Source: Candidatus Fibrimonadales bacterium (GTDB taxonomy: Bacteria > Fibrobacterota > Fibrobacteria > Fibrobacterales > Fibrobacteraceae). From it: 5,915 bases of DNA. The DNA lies in contig WRMM01000138.1 of the NCBI GenBank assembly GCA_009777135.1, positions 1-5,915 of the forward strand, given 5' to 3'. Under the pieces are notes generated by a model. That model had not been told where the DNA came from. It did not search any database and was given only the letters and a program-made list of their open reading frames with translations. Positions 1 to 5,020 of this stretch are shown one piece after another. The position numbers were made by a program, and so were the translations under genes. Positions within the stretch are counted from its first letter, which is position 1. Each line of letters opens with the position of its first letter.

Positions 1-150
1 ATTTGAGGCGCATTGTGTACGGGCGTAGCCTGCTACGCCCCAAAGTACTACGATCTCAAAGGCGCCTCCCTCGGCACGCAAAAACCCACCGCCCCCGGAA
101 TCTACATTGAGAAAATCGGCACCCAAACCCAAAGTATAACGGTAAAATAA
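1..150 (+). pseudogene. 3' end of a secreted protein gene with a type IX-like sorting tail, apparently frameshifted
   Basis: Read from 46 to the TAA at 148-150, the plus strand encodes YYDLKGASLGTQKP followed by TAPGIYIEKIGTQTQSITVK. The pattern (aromatic-DLKG, a short Pro-containing linker, PGIYIEK, final VK) resembles the C-terminal sorting domains of type IX secretion substrates in Bacteroidetes and Fibrobacteres, which end in a similar DxxG...GxYxxx...VxVK/R strand. The role would be export and surface anchoring of a protein whose main body lies left of the window. The same frame is closed by TGA at 4-6, so the tail cannot simply continue from upstream. Removing 28 bp (21-48) joins the frame LRRIVY (3-20) directly to YDLKG. 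In the present sequence that upstream frame instead runs through the insert and stops at 108-110, losing the tail. The stretch is GC-rich compared with the rest of the window. Only about 20 bases lie upstream of the insert, so the disruption is inferred. The tail identity rests on pattern recognition alone. Confidence 0.5.
17..48. repeat. Small palindromic element flanked by GTAC direct repeats
   Basis: GGGCGTAG at 21-28 and CTACGCCC at 33-40 form a perfect 8-bp inverted repeat around the 4-base loop CCTG. The hairpin plus CAAA is bounded by GTAC at 17-20 and GTAC at 45-48, as expected for a small insertion with a 4-bp target duplication. GTAC is itself a palindrome, so the two copies could also be outer stem bases separated by the bulge CAAA. 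GC-rich hairpins of the general form GGGGCGTA...TACGCCCC are known to me as dispersed short repeats in several bacterial groups. Membership in such a family is inference. No second copy was seen in this window. Confidence 0.5.
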
Positions 151-151
151 A

Positions 152-257
152 ATGGCCTACCTGCTACCAATCATCTTCCTGCTCCTTTCCTGCAGCGGAC
201 AGGGAATACCAGAAGGCGGAGGATGCGAGAAAGTCTAGAGACGCTGCAATCAAAGTG
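152..257 (+). pseudogene. Lipoprotein gene remnant, frameshifted after the signal peptide
   Basis: ATG at 152, one base after the preceding TAA, opens the frame MAYLLPIIFLLLSCSGQG, which is closed by TAG at 236-238 (28 aa). The start is a textbook lipoprotein signal: a hydrophobic core and the lipobox LLSC with the lipidated Cys at residue 14. Shifting by one base at about 197 gives a protein-like continuation, DREYQKAEDARKSRDAAIKV, up to about 257. That charged, Ala/Lys-rich sequence looks like the start of a mature lipoprotein. The shifted frame stays open into the rnpB region until TGA at 318-320, but rnpB sequence is unlikely to be its true continuation. The simplest reading is a lipoprotein gene broken by one extra base near the run CAGCGGAC and truncated against rnpB. 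Alternatives are a genuine 28-aa lipopeptide or a sequencing indel. No strong ribosome binding site precedes it (GGTAAAATAAA only). Confidence 0.4.
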
Positions 258-626
258 AAGAAACGGGTGGCTATAAGCCGGGTTCTGTTCGCATTTAAGC
301 GTGGCTGCCATTTCTCTTGAACCATCGTTGCCAATGGTTTCCAGCGACCTACCCGAAATGCCGCAAAGCGACGCGCGAGCAACGCTTCATTTCTGTTTGG
401 TCTTGCATCAAGTGGGGCTTGCACTGCCGCCTTTGTTGCCAAAAACGCGGTGAGCTCTTACCTCGCCTTTTCACCCTTACCGGCTCGCTTTTAACGAGCA
501 GGCGGTATATTTTCTGTTGCGCTATCCATACCGTTGCCGATTCCGGCCGTTAGCCGGCACTTTGCTCTATGATGCCCGGACTTTCCTCCATGCTTTAGCA
601 CAGCGGCAACCCGCCACCCGTTTCTT
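258..626 (-). ncRNA. rnpB: RNase P RNA (bacterial type A)
   Basis: Catalytic RNA of ribonuclease P, which removes 5' leaders from tRNA precursors together with the RnpA protein. On the minus strand the 5' end carries the hallmark GGAGGAAAGUCCGGGC (near 590-572). It is followed by ACAGAAAAUAUACCGCC, GGUAAGGGUGAAA, GUAAGAGCUCACCG, AGACCAAACAGAA and GGGUAGGUCGCU. The 3' end carries AACAGAACCCGGCUUAUAG. These are the conserved P4, P10-P12 and 3' regions, in the expected order. The ends are set by helix P1: GAAACGGGUGGC at the 5' end (624-613) pairs with GCCACCCGUUUC at the 3' end (271-260), and AA/UU pairs extend it to 626 and 258. The length of about 369 nt fits type A. No clear intrinsic terminator follows the 3' end, so the exact transcript end is uncertain. 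The gene is divergent from the zapA-like operon. Protein-like open frames inside it on either strand are spurious. Confidence 0.96.
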
Positions 627-631
627 TTGGA

Positions 632-637
632 AATGTA
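632..637 (-). promoter_or_regulatory. Candidate -10 element of rnpB
   Basis: On the minus strand TACATT (637-632) ends about 6 bases before the mapped 5' end of rnpB (625-626), the normal distance for a -10 box. Read with following bases as TACATTTC, it also fits most of the TAnnTTTG -7 box described for Bacteroidetes. No convincing -35 hexamer lies 16-18 bp upstream (GAACGG region). The position is good but the sequence match is weak. Confidence 0.3.
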
Positions 638-652
638 GAAAAACGTTACATT
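632..652. repeat. Inverted repeat in the rnpB / zap operon divergent region
   Basis: AATGTA (632-637) and TACATT (647-652) are perfect 6-bp inverted repeats separated by 9 bases. One arm coincides with the candidate rnpB -10 box, so the repeat could be an operator, or a coincidence in AT-rich sequence. No regulator is suggested by the window. Confidence 0.25.
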
Positions 653-679
653 AGCCGTTCCTTAAGAGCGACTATTTAC

Positions 680-685
680 TATATT
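680..685 (+). promoter_or_regulatory. Candidate -10 element for the three-gene plus-strand operon
   Basis: TATATT matches the TATAAT consensus at five of six positions and would place transcription start near 692, leaving a leader of about 20 nt before the ATG at 714. The region 16-17 bp upstream (TTCCTT at 658-663) is only a poor -35 match. It is the best candidate in the 87-bp gap between rnpB and the operon. Confidence 0.3.
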
Positions 686-704
686 CCTTCTAAACCCCCT
701 TCAT

Positions 705-708
705 GAGG
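705..708 (+). promoter_or_regulatory. Ribosome binding site for the coiled-coil gene
   Basis: GAGG followed by five bases (ATGAA) and ATG at 714 is a normal Shine-Dalgarno arrangement and supports this start codon. Confidence 0.6.
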
Positions 709-713
709 ATGAA

Positions 714-1055
714 ATGAATCAAGACACTTTGAAACTGGTGACTGCCAAGATAGAGAAAACTTTGGAACAGGCTCGCGTTCTAAAATCCGAAAAAGCTGAT
801 TTGGAAGCCTTGGTAGCTAGCTTGCGAGAAAATTTGGAAGAAAAAGACAAAGTTATAGATGAATTGAAAAGGACCGAAGAACAGAACCTAGCAGAAATAC
901 GCTCCCTGCAAGAAGCTTTAAATGAAAGAGATGCCAAATTGCAAGAATCAGAAGACGCTCTTTTGCAAACAATAGAAACCTTGAACAAGGAGCTAGGCAT
1001 AGAGAACAGCGAAAGTTTGCAAGGGCTTTTTAACGTGAATGAGGACAATGCTTGA
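714..1055 (+). CDS. Small acidic coiled-coil protein, ZapB-like in appearance
   Basis: A 113-aa protein that is almost entirely a predicted coiled coil. From about residue 5 to 95 it is Leu-, Glu- and Lys-rich with heptad-like spacing of Leu/Ile (for example KSEKADLEALVASLRENLEE and LNERDAKLQESEDALLQTIE). It ends in a short non-coiled tail, SESLQGLFNVNEDNA. There is no signal peptide or membrane segment, so it should be cytoplasmic. No catalytic motif is visible. The next gene, overlapping by 4 bp, encodes a ZapA-like Z-ring protein. In other bacteria ZapA works with the coiled-coil protein ZapB, so a ZapB-like scaffold role at the division site is a reasonable inference. The family match cannot be shown by eye, because ZapB of E. 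coli is shorter (about 80 aa) and coiled coils resemble each other. The start is supported by GAGG five bases upstream of the ATG. Confidence 0.8.
   Translation: MNQDTLKLVTAKIEKTLEQARVLKSEKADLEALVASLRENLEEKDKVIDELKRTEEQNLAEIRSLQEALNERDAKLQESEDALLQTIETLNKELGIENSESLQGLFNVNEDNA
1041..1044 (+). promoter_or_regulatory. Ribosome binding site fixing the TTG start of the zapA-like gene
   Basis: GAGG inside the end of the upstream gene sits seven bases before TTG at 1052 and supports that unusual start. The nearer ATG at 1048-1050 is out of frame and hits a stop after four codons. Confidence 0.5.
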
Positions 1056-1372
1056 ACAATAAAATCCGCAGGCAAATAAAAGTTGCGCGCACCCCTGTGC
1101 ATATAAGCACGCCTTTGACAGAAGAAGTGCTACAGGCTGTTATTGCCTATGTGGAAGAAAAATACAACCTGCACGAGAAAACAATTGGCTATAAACCAGA
1201 TGAAGAAAAAAAAGTAGACACCCTCATAATAACCTTGCTAGACATTGCCGCCGAGTTAATATCTGCAAAGCAAGAAATCAAAAGGCTAAAGCAATCAGAC
1301 ACGGAAGCTCTTGAAGCAGTGAATATTTTGAGTAAGCAGCTGGACGATTTTTCAAAACAGATTGAAGAATGA
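1052..1372 (+). CDS. zapA: ZapA-like cell division protein
   Basis: A 106-aa protein with the ZapA layout. An N-terminal part (about residues 8-50) has a short strand, RTPVHISTPLTEEV, followed by a helix, LQAVIAYVEEKYNLHEKTIG. A helix (about 52-80), KKVDTLIITLLDIAAELISA, follows and leads into a C-terminal coiled coil to the end. ZapA binds FtsZ directly, promotes bundling of protofilaments and stabilises the cytokinetic ring. The pattern of a YVxEK helix followed by the LLDIAAEL segment is typical of the family, and the length matches (about 100 aa). The start is TTG, overlapping the TGA of the upstream gene (TTGA), with GAGG seven bases upstream. This suggests translational coupling. The gene in turn overlaps the FliJ-like gene by ATGA. 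A generic small coiled-coil protein is the main alternative. Confidence 0.72.
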   Translation: MNNKIRRQIKVARTPVHISTPLTEEVLQAVIAYVEEKYNLHEKTIGYKPDEEKKVDTLIITLLDIAAELISAKQEIKRLKQSDTEALEAVNILSKQLDDFSKQIEE

Positions 1373-1800
1373 AATTTAAATTCCCGCTGGCATCGGTTTT
1401 AAACTACCGCGAGACCTTGGAACGAAACGCAGAAATAGCGCTTGGCAAAGAAGTTCAAAAGCAGGTAAGGCTAGAAAGCGAAAGGCAAAATTTGCTGGAC
1501 GAATACGAGAAGTTGGTAGCTGGCAGAGGCGGCATAAATACGAGCCATGCCGAGCGATTTATGGACTTTGTGAGCTATGCGCAAAGACTGAAAGGACTTA
1601 TAGCCCAGAAAAACATGGAAATAATTGAGCAAAAAAAAGAAGTGGAAAAAGCAAGAACGGAACTTATTAAAAAAACTCAAGAAAAAAAAGCCATGGAAGT
1701 TTTGCGCGATTCCCAAAAAGCTGCGTTCAAACTAGCGGAAAAACGCATGGAAGCAAAGCAAACGGATGAGGCTGCGGGGCATATATTTTTTAAGGCGTAG
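1369..1800 (+). CDS. fliJ: FliJ-like flagellar export protein
   Basis: A 143-aa cytoplasmic, all-helical protein. The start MKFKFPLASVLNYRETLER is the characteristic FliJ opening (F-x-F-x-L-x-x-VL-x-x-R). The rest is a long antiparallel coiled coil with the family's late segment, EKKAMEVLRDSQKAAFKLAE (about residues 106-125), then a basic/acidic end. FliJ is the central stalk of the flagellar type III export ATPase FliI/FliH; it activates export and cycles export chaperones. Length and charge pattern match the family (about 140-150 aa). The ATG overlaps the zapA-like stop codon (ATGA) and has only a weak binding site, so it probably depends on coupled translation. Its last 11 bp overlap the end of the convergent MscS gene. 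No fliI, fliG or other flagellar gene lies in the window, so motility cannot be concluded. A FliJ-shaped protein recruited to another job is possible. Confidence 0.72.
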   Translation: MKFKFPLASVLNYRETLERNAEIALGKEVQKQVRLESERQNLLDEYEKLVAGRGGINTSHAERFMDFVSYAQRLKGLIAQKNMEIIEQKKEVEKARTELIKKTQEKKAMEVLRDSQKAAFKLAEKRMEAKQTDEAAGHIFFKA

Positions 1801-2989
1801 GCTTTTGAACCAAAATCTGCTGCGGCACTGTTAGGTCTATGCCGTCTGCTTCAAACAAATCTCTTATATTTTTATTCAATTCCGAGAATATGCGAGGTTG
1901 CCTTTCCGGTTCATTTGTGTAAATGTTAAGCTCCATATCAGTAGCATCATTTCCTAGGTTTTTTACTAAAACAAAGGGAGCCGGGCTTTCCAGAACGCCT
2001 TCCGTTTTTCGGGCTGCTTCGGTTATAAGCTCAATGGCGCGTCTCCATGGCACATCGTAGCAAACGGTAACAGGCATGTAAAGTATAACTCCCGTTTTCT
2101 CATCTCCAGAAGTGCTGTAATTAGTTACGTTTGAAGAAAGCAGAGTTCCGTTTGGAACGGTGATGATTTCTTTTTTGTTTGTTTTTATGCGAATTGCAAA
2201 AGGAGTTTTTTCTACCACATCGCCAAGCACATCGCCAACTTTAACCCTGTCGCCAAGCTTGAAAGAACGCATATATGTTAAAACCAAACCAGCTACCACA
2301 TTTGCCACAACCGTGGTTGAGCCAAGCGAAATTAAAACTCCCAAAAATACAGAAACTCCCTTGAACGTTGCGCTTTCGGAATTCGGCAAGAGCGGGAATA
2401 TCATAACTACCATAAAGGCATAAGCCAAAAATCTCAAAAGATTAAAAGTTGCATGCGCCCAGTCCGGATAAAAACCAGGAATAACCATCCTCTCTGCGGA
2501 TATTTCTTTTGAAATTAGCTTCAGAAATTTTACAAAATAATGCGTAACTGCAACAATCACTGCTATGCGCAGCAAATTTGGAATATAAGCTACGGTGCCA
2601 TTTACAATGGAAATAAACGGATCCCACACGCCATGGAAAAGAGCAAGCGCTATTTTTTCCGTGCCAGGGAAAATGCTAAACAAAAGAGTTAGAGAAATGT
2701 AAAAAGAAGTTATGTAAATTGCATACATTGCAATGCGAGACGTTAAAAAACACGTATGGAGCAAACGAGATGGAGTTACCAAGGTGTAATTTAAGACTTT
2801 AATATCCTTAAAATCATTTCTGCCTTTTTTTGTTATAAAGGGATTTATTATTTTTTTGAAAAGCTTTCTGACCAGCAAAAAGAATATCACCTGCCCGCCC
2901 ACAACCGCAAGCGAGAGTCCTACTATGCGGGCAATATAAGCCCAGTCAATTTCTTTCACATATTCTAAAAGAGTTTGAAGCATAATCAA
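1790..2989 (-). CDS. MscS-family small-conductance mechanosensitive ion channel
   Basis: A 399-aa inner-membrane protein. About five hydrophobic segments are visible (near 15-42, 83-108, 137-158, 182-203 and 208-240). The last is the pore helix TM3, rich in Gly/Ala/Ser (SVFLGVLISLGSTTVVANVV). It runs into the conserved beta domain (SFKLGDRVKVGDVLGDVVE, then KKEIITVPNGTLLSSNVTNY), which includes the VPNG motif seen in E. coli MscS as IPNG. A C-terminal cytoplasmic alpha/beta domain follows (about 298-390). Such channels open under membrane tension and release solutes on hypo-osmotic shock. The protein is longer than E. coli MscS (286 aa) because of extra N-terminal membrane helices. The start is uncertain: TTG at 2989 overlaps the dxr stop (TTGA), while ATG at 2983 gives 397 aa and lies two bases after that stop. 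Neither has a clear binding site. It is the last gene of the train, and its stop lies inside the convergent fliJ-like gene. Confidence 0.92.
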   Translation of the reverse strand: MIMLQTLLEYVKEIDWAYIARIVGLSLAVVGGQVIFFLLVRKLFKKIINPFITKKGRNDFKDIKVLNYTLVTPSRLLHTCFLTSRIAMYAIYITSFYISLTLLFSIFPGTEKIALALFHGVWDPFISIVNGTVAYIPNLLRIAVIVAVTHYFVKFLKLISKEISAERMVIPGFYPDWAHATFNLLRFLAYAFMVVMIFPLLPNSESATFKGVSVFLGVLISLGSTTVVANVVAGLVLTYMRSFKLGDRVKVGDVLGDVVEKTPFAIRIKTNKKEIITVPNGTLLSSNVTNYSTSGDEKTGVILYMPVTVCYDVPWRRAIELITEAARKTEGVLESPAPFVLVKNLGNDATDMELNIYTNEPERQPRIFSELNKNIRDLFEADGIDLTVPQQILVQKPTP

Positions 2990-4140
2990 TTGGAAATGTA
3001 GAAATTTGCTGCTTTTCTAGCAAGAAAATCTGCTAAAAGAATTTTTTCGAGATCAACATCGCTTTGCTCTTCAATTTTCTCCAAGCAGCACTCAATGCCT
3101 CGCGGTATGTCCATAAAAGAAATTTTTTCTTGAAGAAAGGCATTCACCAAAACCTCATTTGCGGCGTTTAGAACCGCCGCCCTTGTGCCGCCAGCTTTGC
3201 CGGCTTCGTAGGCAAGGGCAAGGCATGGGAATTTTTCAAAATCAGGTTCAAAGAACGTGAGTTTTTGAATTTCGGGCAGACTTATCCGTTTTGTATCCAA
3301 ATACAATCGCTCAGGGAAAGTCATTGCATTGAGTATCGGTATTCTCATATCGGGCGTGCCGAGCTGCGCAATCATGCTTCCGTCTCTGAATTGCGCAAGA
3401 GAATGCACAATGCTTTGCGGATGCACCACAACCTTAATCTGATCGTAAGAAATATCAAAAAGAAAATGAGCTTCTATAACTTCTAGCCCTTTGTTCATCA
3501 TGGAAGCCGAATCTATGGTGATTTTTTTGCCCATGCTCCATACTGGGTGGTTCAAGGCGTCTTTGAGCGTTATTTCAGAAAATTTTTCTGCAGGCCATTC
3601 CCTGAATGGGCCTCCGCTTGCAGTGATTTGCAAACTCTCAACCTCAAATGTTCCACGCCCTGCCAAGCACTGAAAAATCGCATTATGCTCGCTGTCCACA
3701 GGCGTAATTTGCGAAGCTGGATTTTTTTGCAAAGCTTCTTTTATTATTTTCCCTGCCATAACAAGGGTCTCTTTATTTGCCAAAGCGACTTTTTTGCCAT
3801 GCTCTATAGCCTTTAGCGTAGGCTCGCAGCCAACCGATCCGGTTAAGCCGTTAATCACCAAATCGCAAGCACTGTCTGAGACCAGCTCCAGCAAACCATC
3901 CATGCCAGCCAAAACTTTTTTGCCGGTTATTTTTTGCAGTTCCAAAGCGGAATTTTTATCAAAAAGAGCGAGTTTTGCATTTGGATATTCTTTGGAAATT
4001 TCCGCCATTTTTTGCGTATTGCTATGCGCAGCCGCCGAATGCAGAGAAAATCTGCCTTTGTGCTGGTTAATCACATCTAGCGCAGAACACCCAATGGAAC
4101 CAGAGGCTCCAAGCAAGCAAACAAATTCAAGCTTAGGCAT
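2986..4140 (-). CDS. dxr: 1-deoxy-D-xylulose 5-phosphate reductoisomerase
   Basis: A 384-aa cytosolic enzyme that converts 1-deoxy-D-xylulose 5-phosphate to 2-C-methyl-D-erythritol 4-phosphate with NADPH. This is the committed step of the MEP pathway to isoprenoids (quinones, undecaprenyl carrier), and the enzyme is the fosmidomycin target. Seen directly: the NADPH-binding GASGSIG at residues 11-17, and ANKETLVMAG at 121-130. The metal and substrate residues are in PVDSEHNAIFQ (D149, S150, E151), ASGGPFRE (S175), NHPVWSMGKKITIDSA (H198, S211) and MMNKGLEVIEAH (N216, K217, E220). HPQSIVHS lies at 240-247. These correspond to E. coli D150, S151, E152, S186, H209, S222, N227, K228 and E231, so all catalytic residues are present. 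The length is normal. The start overlaps the end of nuoK by 8 bp. The usual neighbours in many bacteria (uppS, cdsA, rseP) are absent here; an MscS channel gene follows instead. Confidence 0.98.
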   Translation of the reverse strand: MPKLEFVCLLGASGSIGCSALDVINQHKGRFSLHSAAAHSNTQKMAEISKEYPNAKLALFDKNSALELQKITGKKVLAGMDGLLELVSDSACDLVINGLTGSVGCEPTLKAIEHGKKVALANKETLVMAGKIIKEALQKNPASQITPVDSEHNAIFQCLAGRGTFEVESLQITASGGPFREWPAEKFSEITLKDALNHPVWSMGKKITIDSASMMNKGLEVIEAHFLFDISYDQIKVVVHPQSIVHSLAQFRDGSMIAQLGTPDMRIPILNAMTFPERLYLDTKRISLPEIQKLTFFEPDFEKFPCLALAYEAGKAGGTRAAVLNAANEVLVNAFLQEKISFMDIPRGIECCLEKIEEQSDVDLEKILLADFLARKAANFYISN

Positions 4141-4447
4141 CTGGATCGCAAAGTTCCGTTAATTTATCAACATCCAAAAATCCATGCCTGCGATAAACAA
4201 TTATGGCTATGGCTAATGCTATTGCCATTTCGCAAGCCGTGACCGCTATAACAAACAGGCTAAAAACTGCGCCCGCCGTTGCATCCAGCGCTTTGAAATA
4301 CGCAAAAGCGATAAAGTTTATATTTGCGGCATTCAGCATTAATTCCATGCTAATCAAAATGCCTATGGCGTTCCGGCGCGTGAGCATTCCGTAAATCCCT
4401 ATTGAGAACAGCAAAAAAGCGAGCGTTAAACAAGCTTGCAGAGTCAT
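4133..4447 (-). CDS. nuoK: NADH-quinone oxidoreductase subunit K
   Basis: A 104-aa inner-membrane subunit of respiratory complex I with three membrane helices (about 5-22, 28-50 and 60-85). It forms part of the antiporter-like proton path in the membrane arm. Family signatures are clear: GIYGMLTRRNAIGILISMEL, LMLNAANINFIAF and VFSLFVIAVTACEMAIALAI. The two membrane glutamates essential for proton transfer are present at residues 35 and 73 (E36 and E72 in E. coli). The length is typical. Its ATG overlaps the nuoJ stop (ATGA), and its stop lies inside dxr. nuoL, which normally follows nuoK, is not here. Confidence 0.96.
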   Translation of the reverse strand: MTLQACLTLAFLLFSIGIYGMLTRRNAIGILISMELMLNAANINFIAFAYFKALDATAGAVFSLFVIAVTACEMAIALAIAIIVYRRHGFLDVDKLTELCDPDA

Positions 4448-4980
4448 TTGTCCTCCACATTTTTGCTGTGATGCGAGCGAGCTATTATTATTGCGCCTAT
4501 CAAAGAGATTAAGAGAAGCAGGCTTATTGCCTCAAATGGCAGCAAAAATCCGCTTTCGCTTGAAGACAGCAGTCTTTTGCCTATGGCCGCTAGGGAAGCA
4601 AAGCCATCGGGTGCTTTTTGCGAGGTTTCGTTAACTCCTCTCAAGAGCATAATAGCCAAAACCGCAATAATTGCAGAAAAAAACGTTGCCACGATTCTGC
4701 GTGATTTTTTCACTTCAAGAGCCTTTTCGCCCAGGCTGCTTGTCAAAAGGATTGTAAATACAACAATAACAGCCACTCCGCCTATATAAACCATCACTTG
4801 AGCCACAGCCACAAACTCTGCCGAAAGCAAAAAATAAAGAATGGCCGAGCCAAAAAACGTAGCTATAAGAGCAATTGCGCTATGCAGAATATTCTTCACC
4901 AAAACCGTAAACAAGGCACCTGCAACCATAAGCACAGCAATTATGTAAAAAAGAATGTCTTGGAATGGGATGGAGTCCAT
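4444..4980 (-). CDS. nuoJ: NADH-quinone oxidoreductase subunit J
   Basis: A 178-aa inner-membrane subunit of complex I with five membrane helices (about 8-28, 33-53, 57-80, 96-114 and 148-168). The conserved third helix, FVAVAQVMVYIGGVAVIVVF (residues 56-75), includes the VYIGG segment that forms the pi-bulge hinge linking quinone chemistry to proton pumping. I chose the ATG at 4980 (MDSIPFQDILFYIIAVLMVA) because it begins directly before helix 1 and gives the family's usual length. The open frame continues upstream to 5157, but that part overlaps lptC and has no nuoJ character. No binding site is visible before this ATG. The 40-bp gap to lptC carries a TATATT six bases before the start. nuoK follows with a 4-bp overlap, the standard nuoJ-nuoK order. 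Confidence 0.93.
   Translation of the reverse strand: MDSIPFQDILFYIIAVLMVAGALFTVLVKNILHSAIALIATFFGSAILYFLLSAEFVAVAQVMVYIGGVAVIVVFTILLTSSLGEKALEVKKSRRIVATFFSAIIAVLAIMLLRGVNETSQKAPDGFASLAAIGKRLLSSSESGFLLPFEAISLLLLISLIGAIIIARSHHSKNVEDK
4451..4456 (-). promoter_or_regulatory. Strong ribosome binding site for nuoK
   Basis: On the minus strand GGAGGA precedes the nuoK ATG by only three or four bases, inside the last codons of nuoJ. It is the best Shine-Dalgarno match in the minus-strand train. It means nuoK need not rely only on coupled translation. Confidence 0.6.
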
Positions 4981-5020
4981 AGCGGTAATATAGAAAAAAT
5001 GCTGATTTACTCGCTTGCAT

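Noticed and set aside
17..48. The hairpin as a transcription terminator
   Set aside because: It is not followed by a T-run on either strand and lies inside a coding region, before the conserved tail.
152..238. A bona fide 28-aa lipopeptide gene
   Set aside because: Not excluded, but the protein-like sequence directly downstream in the next frame makes a frameshifted larger lipoprotein more likely.
164..553. Open reading frames on both strands across the rnpB region
   Set aside because: They overlap the conserved RNase P RNA core and their translations have no recognisable protein character.
1048..1062. ATG at 1048 as the zapA-like start
   Set aside because: It is in another frame and reaches TAA after four codons; the TTG at 1052 is in frame with the ZapA-like sequence.
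719..1102. A 127-codon open frame on the minus strand
   Set aside because: It is the antisense of the coiled-coil gene; the Ser/Phe/Leu-rich translation is the mirror of Glu/Lys codons. The plus-strand gene has a binding site and operon overlaps.
3265..4162. Several plus-strand open frames within dxr
   Set aside because: All lie antisense to a gene with every catalytic residue of Dxr intact.
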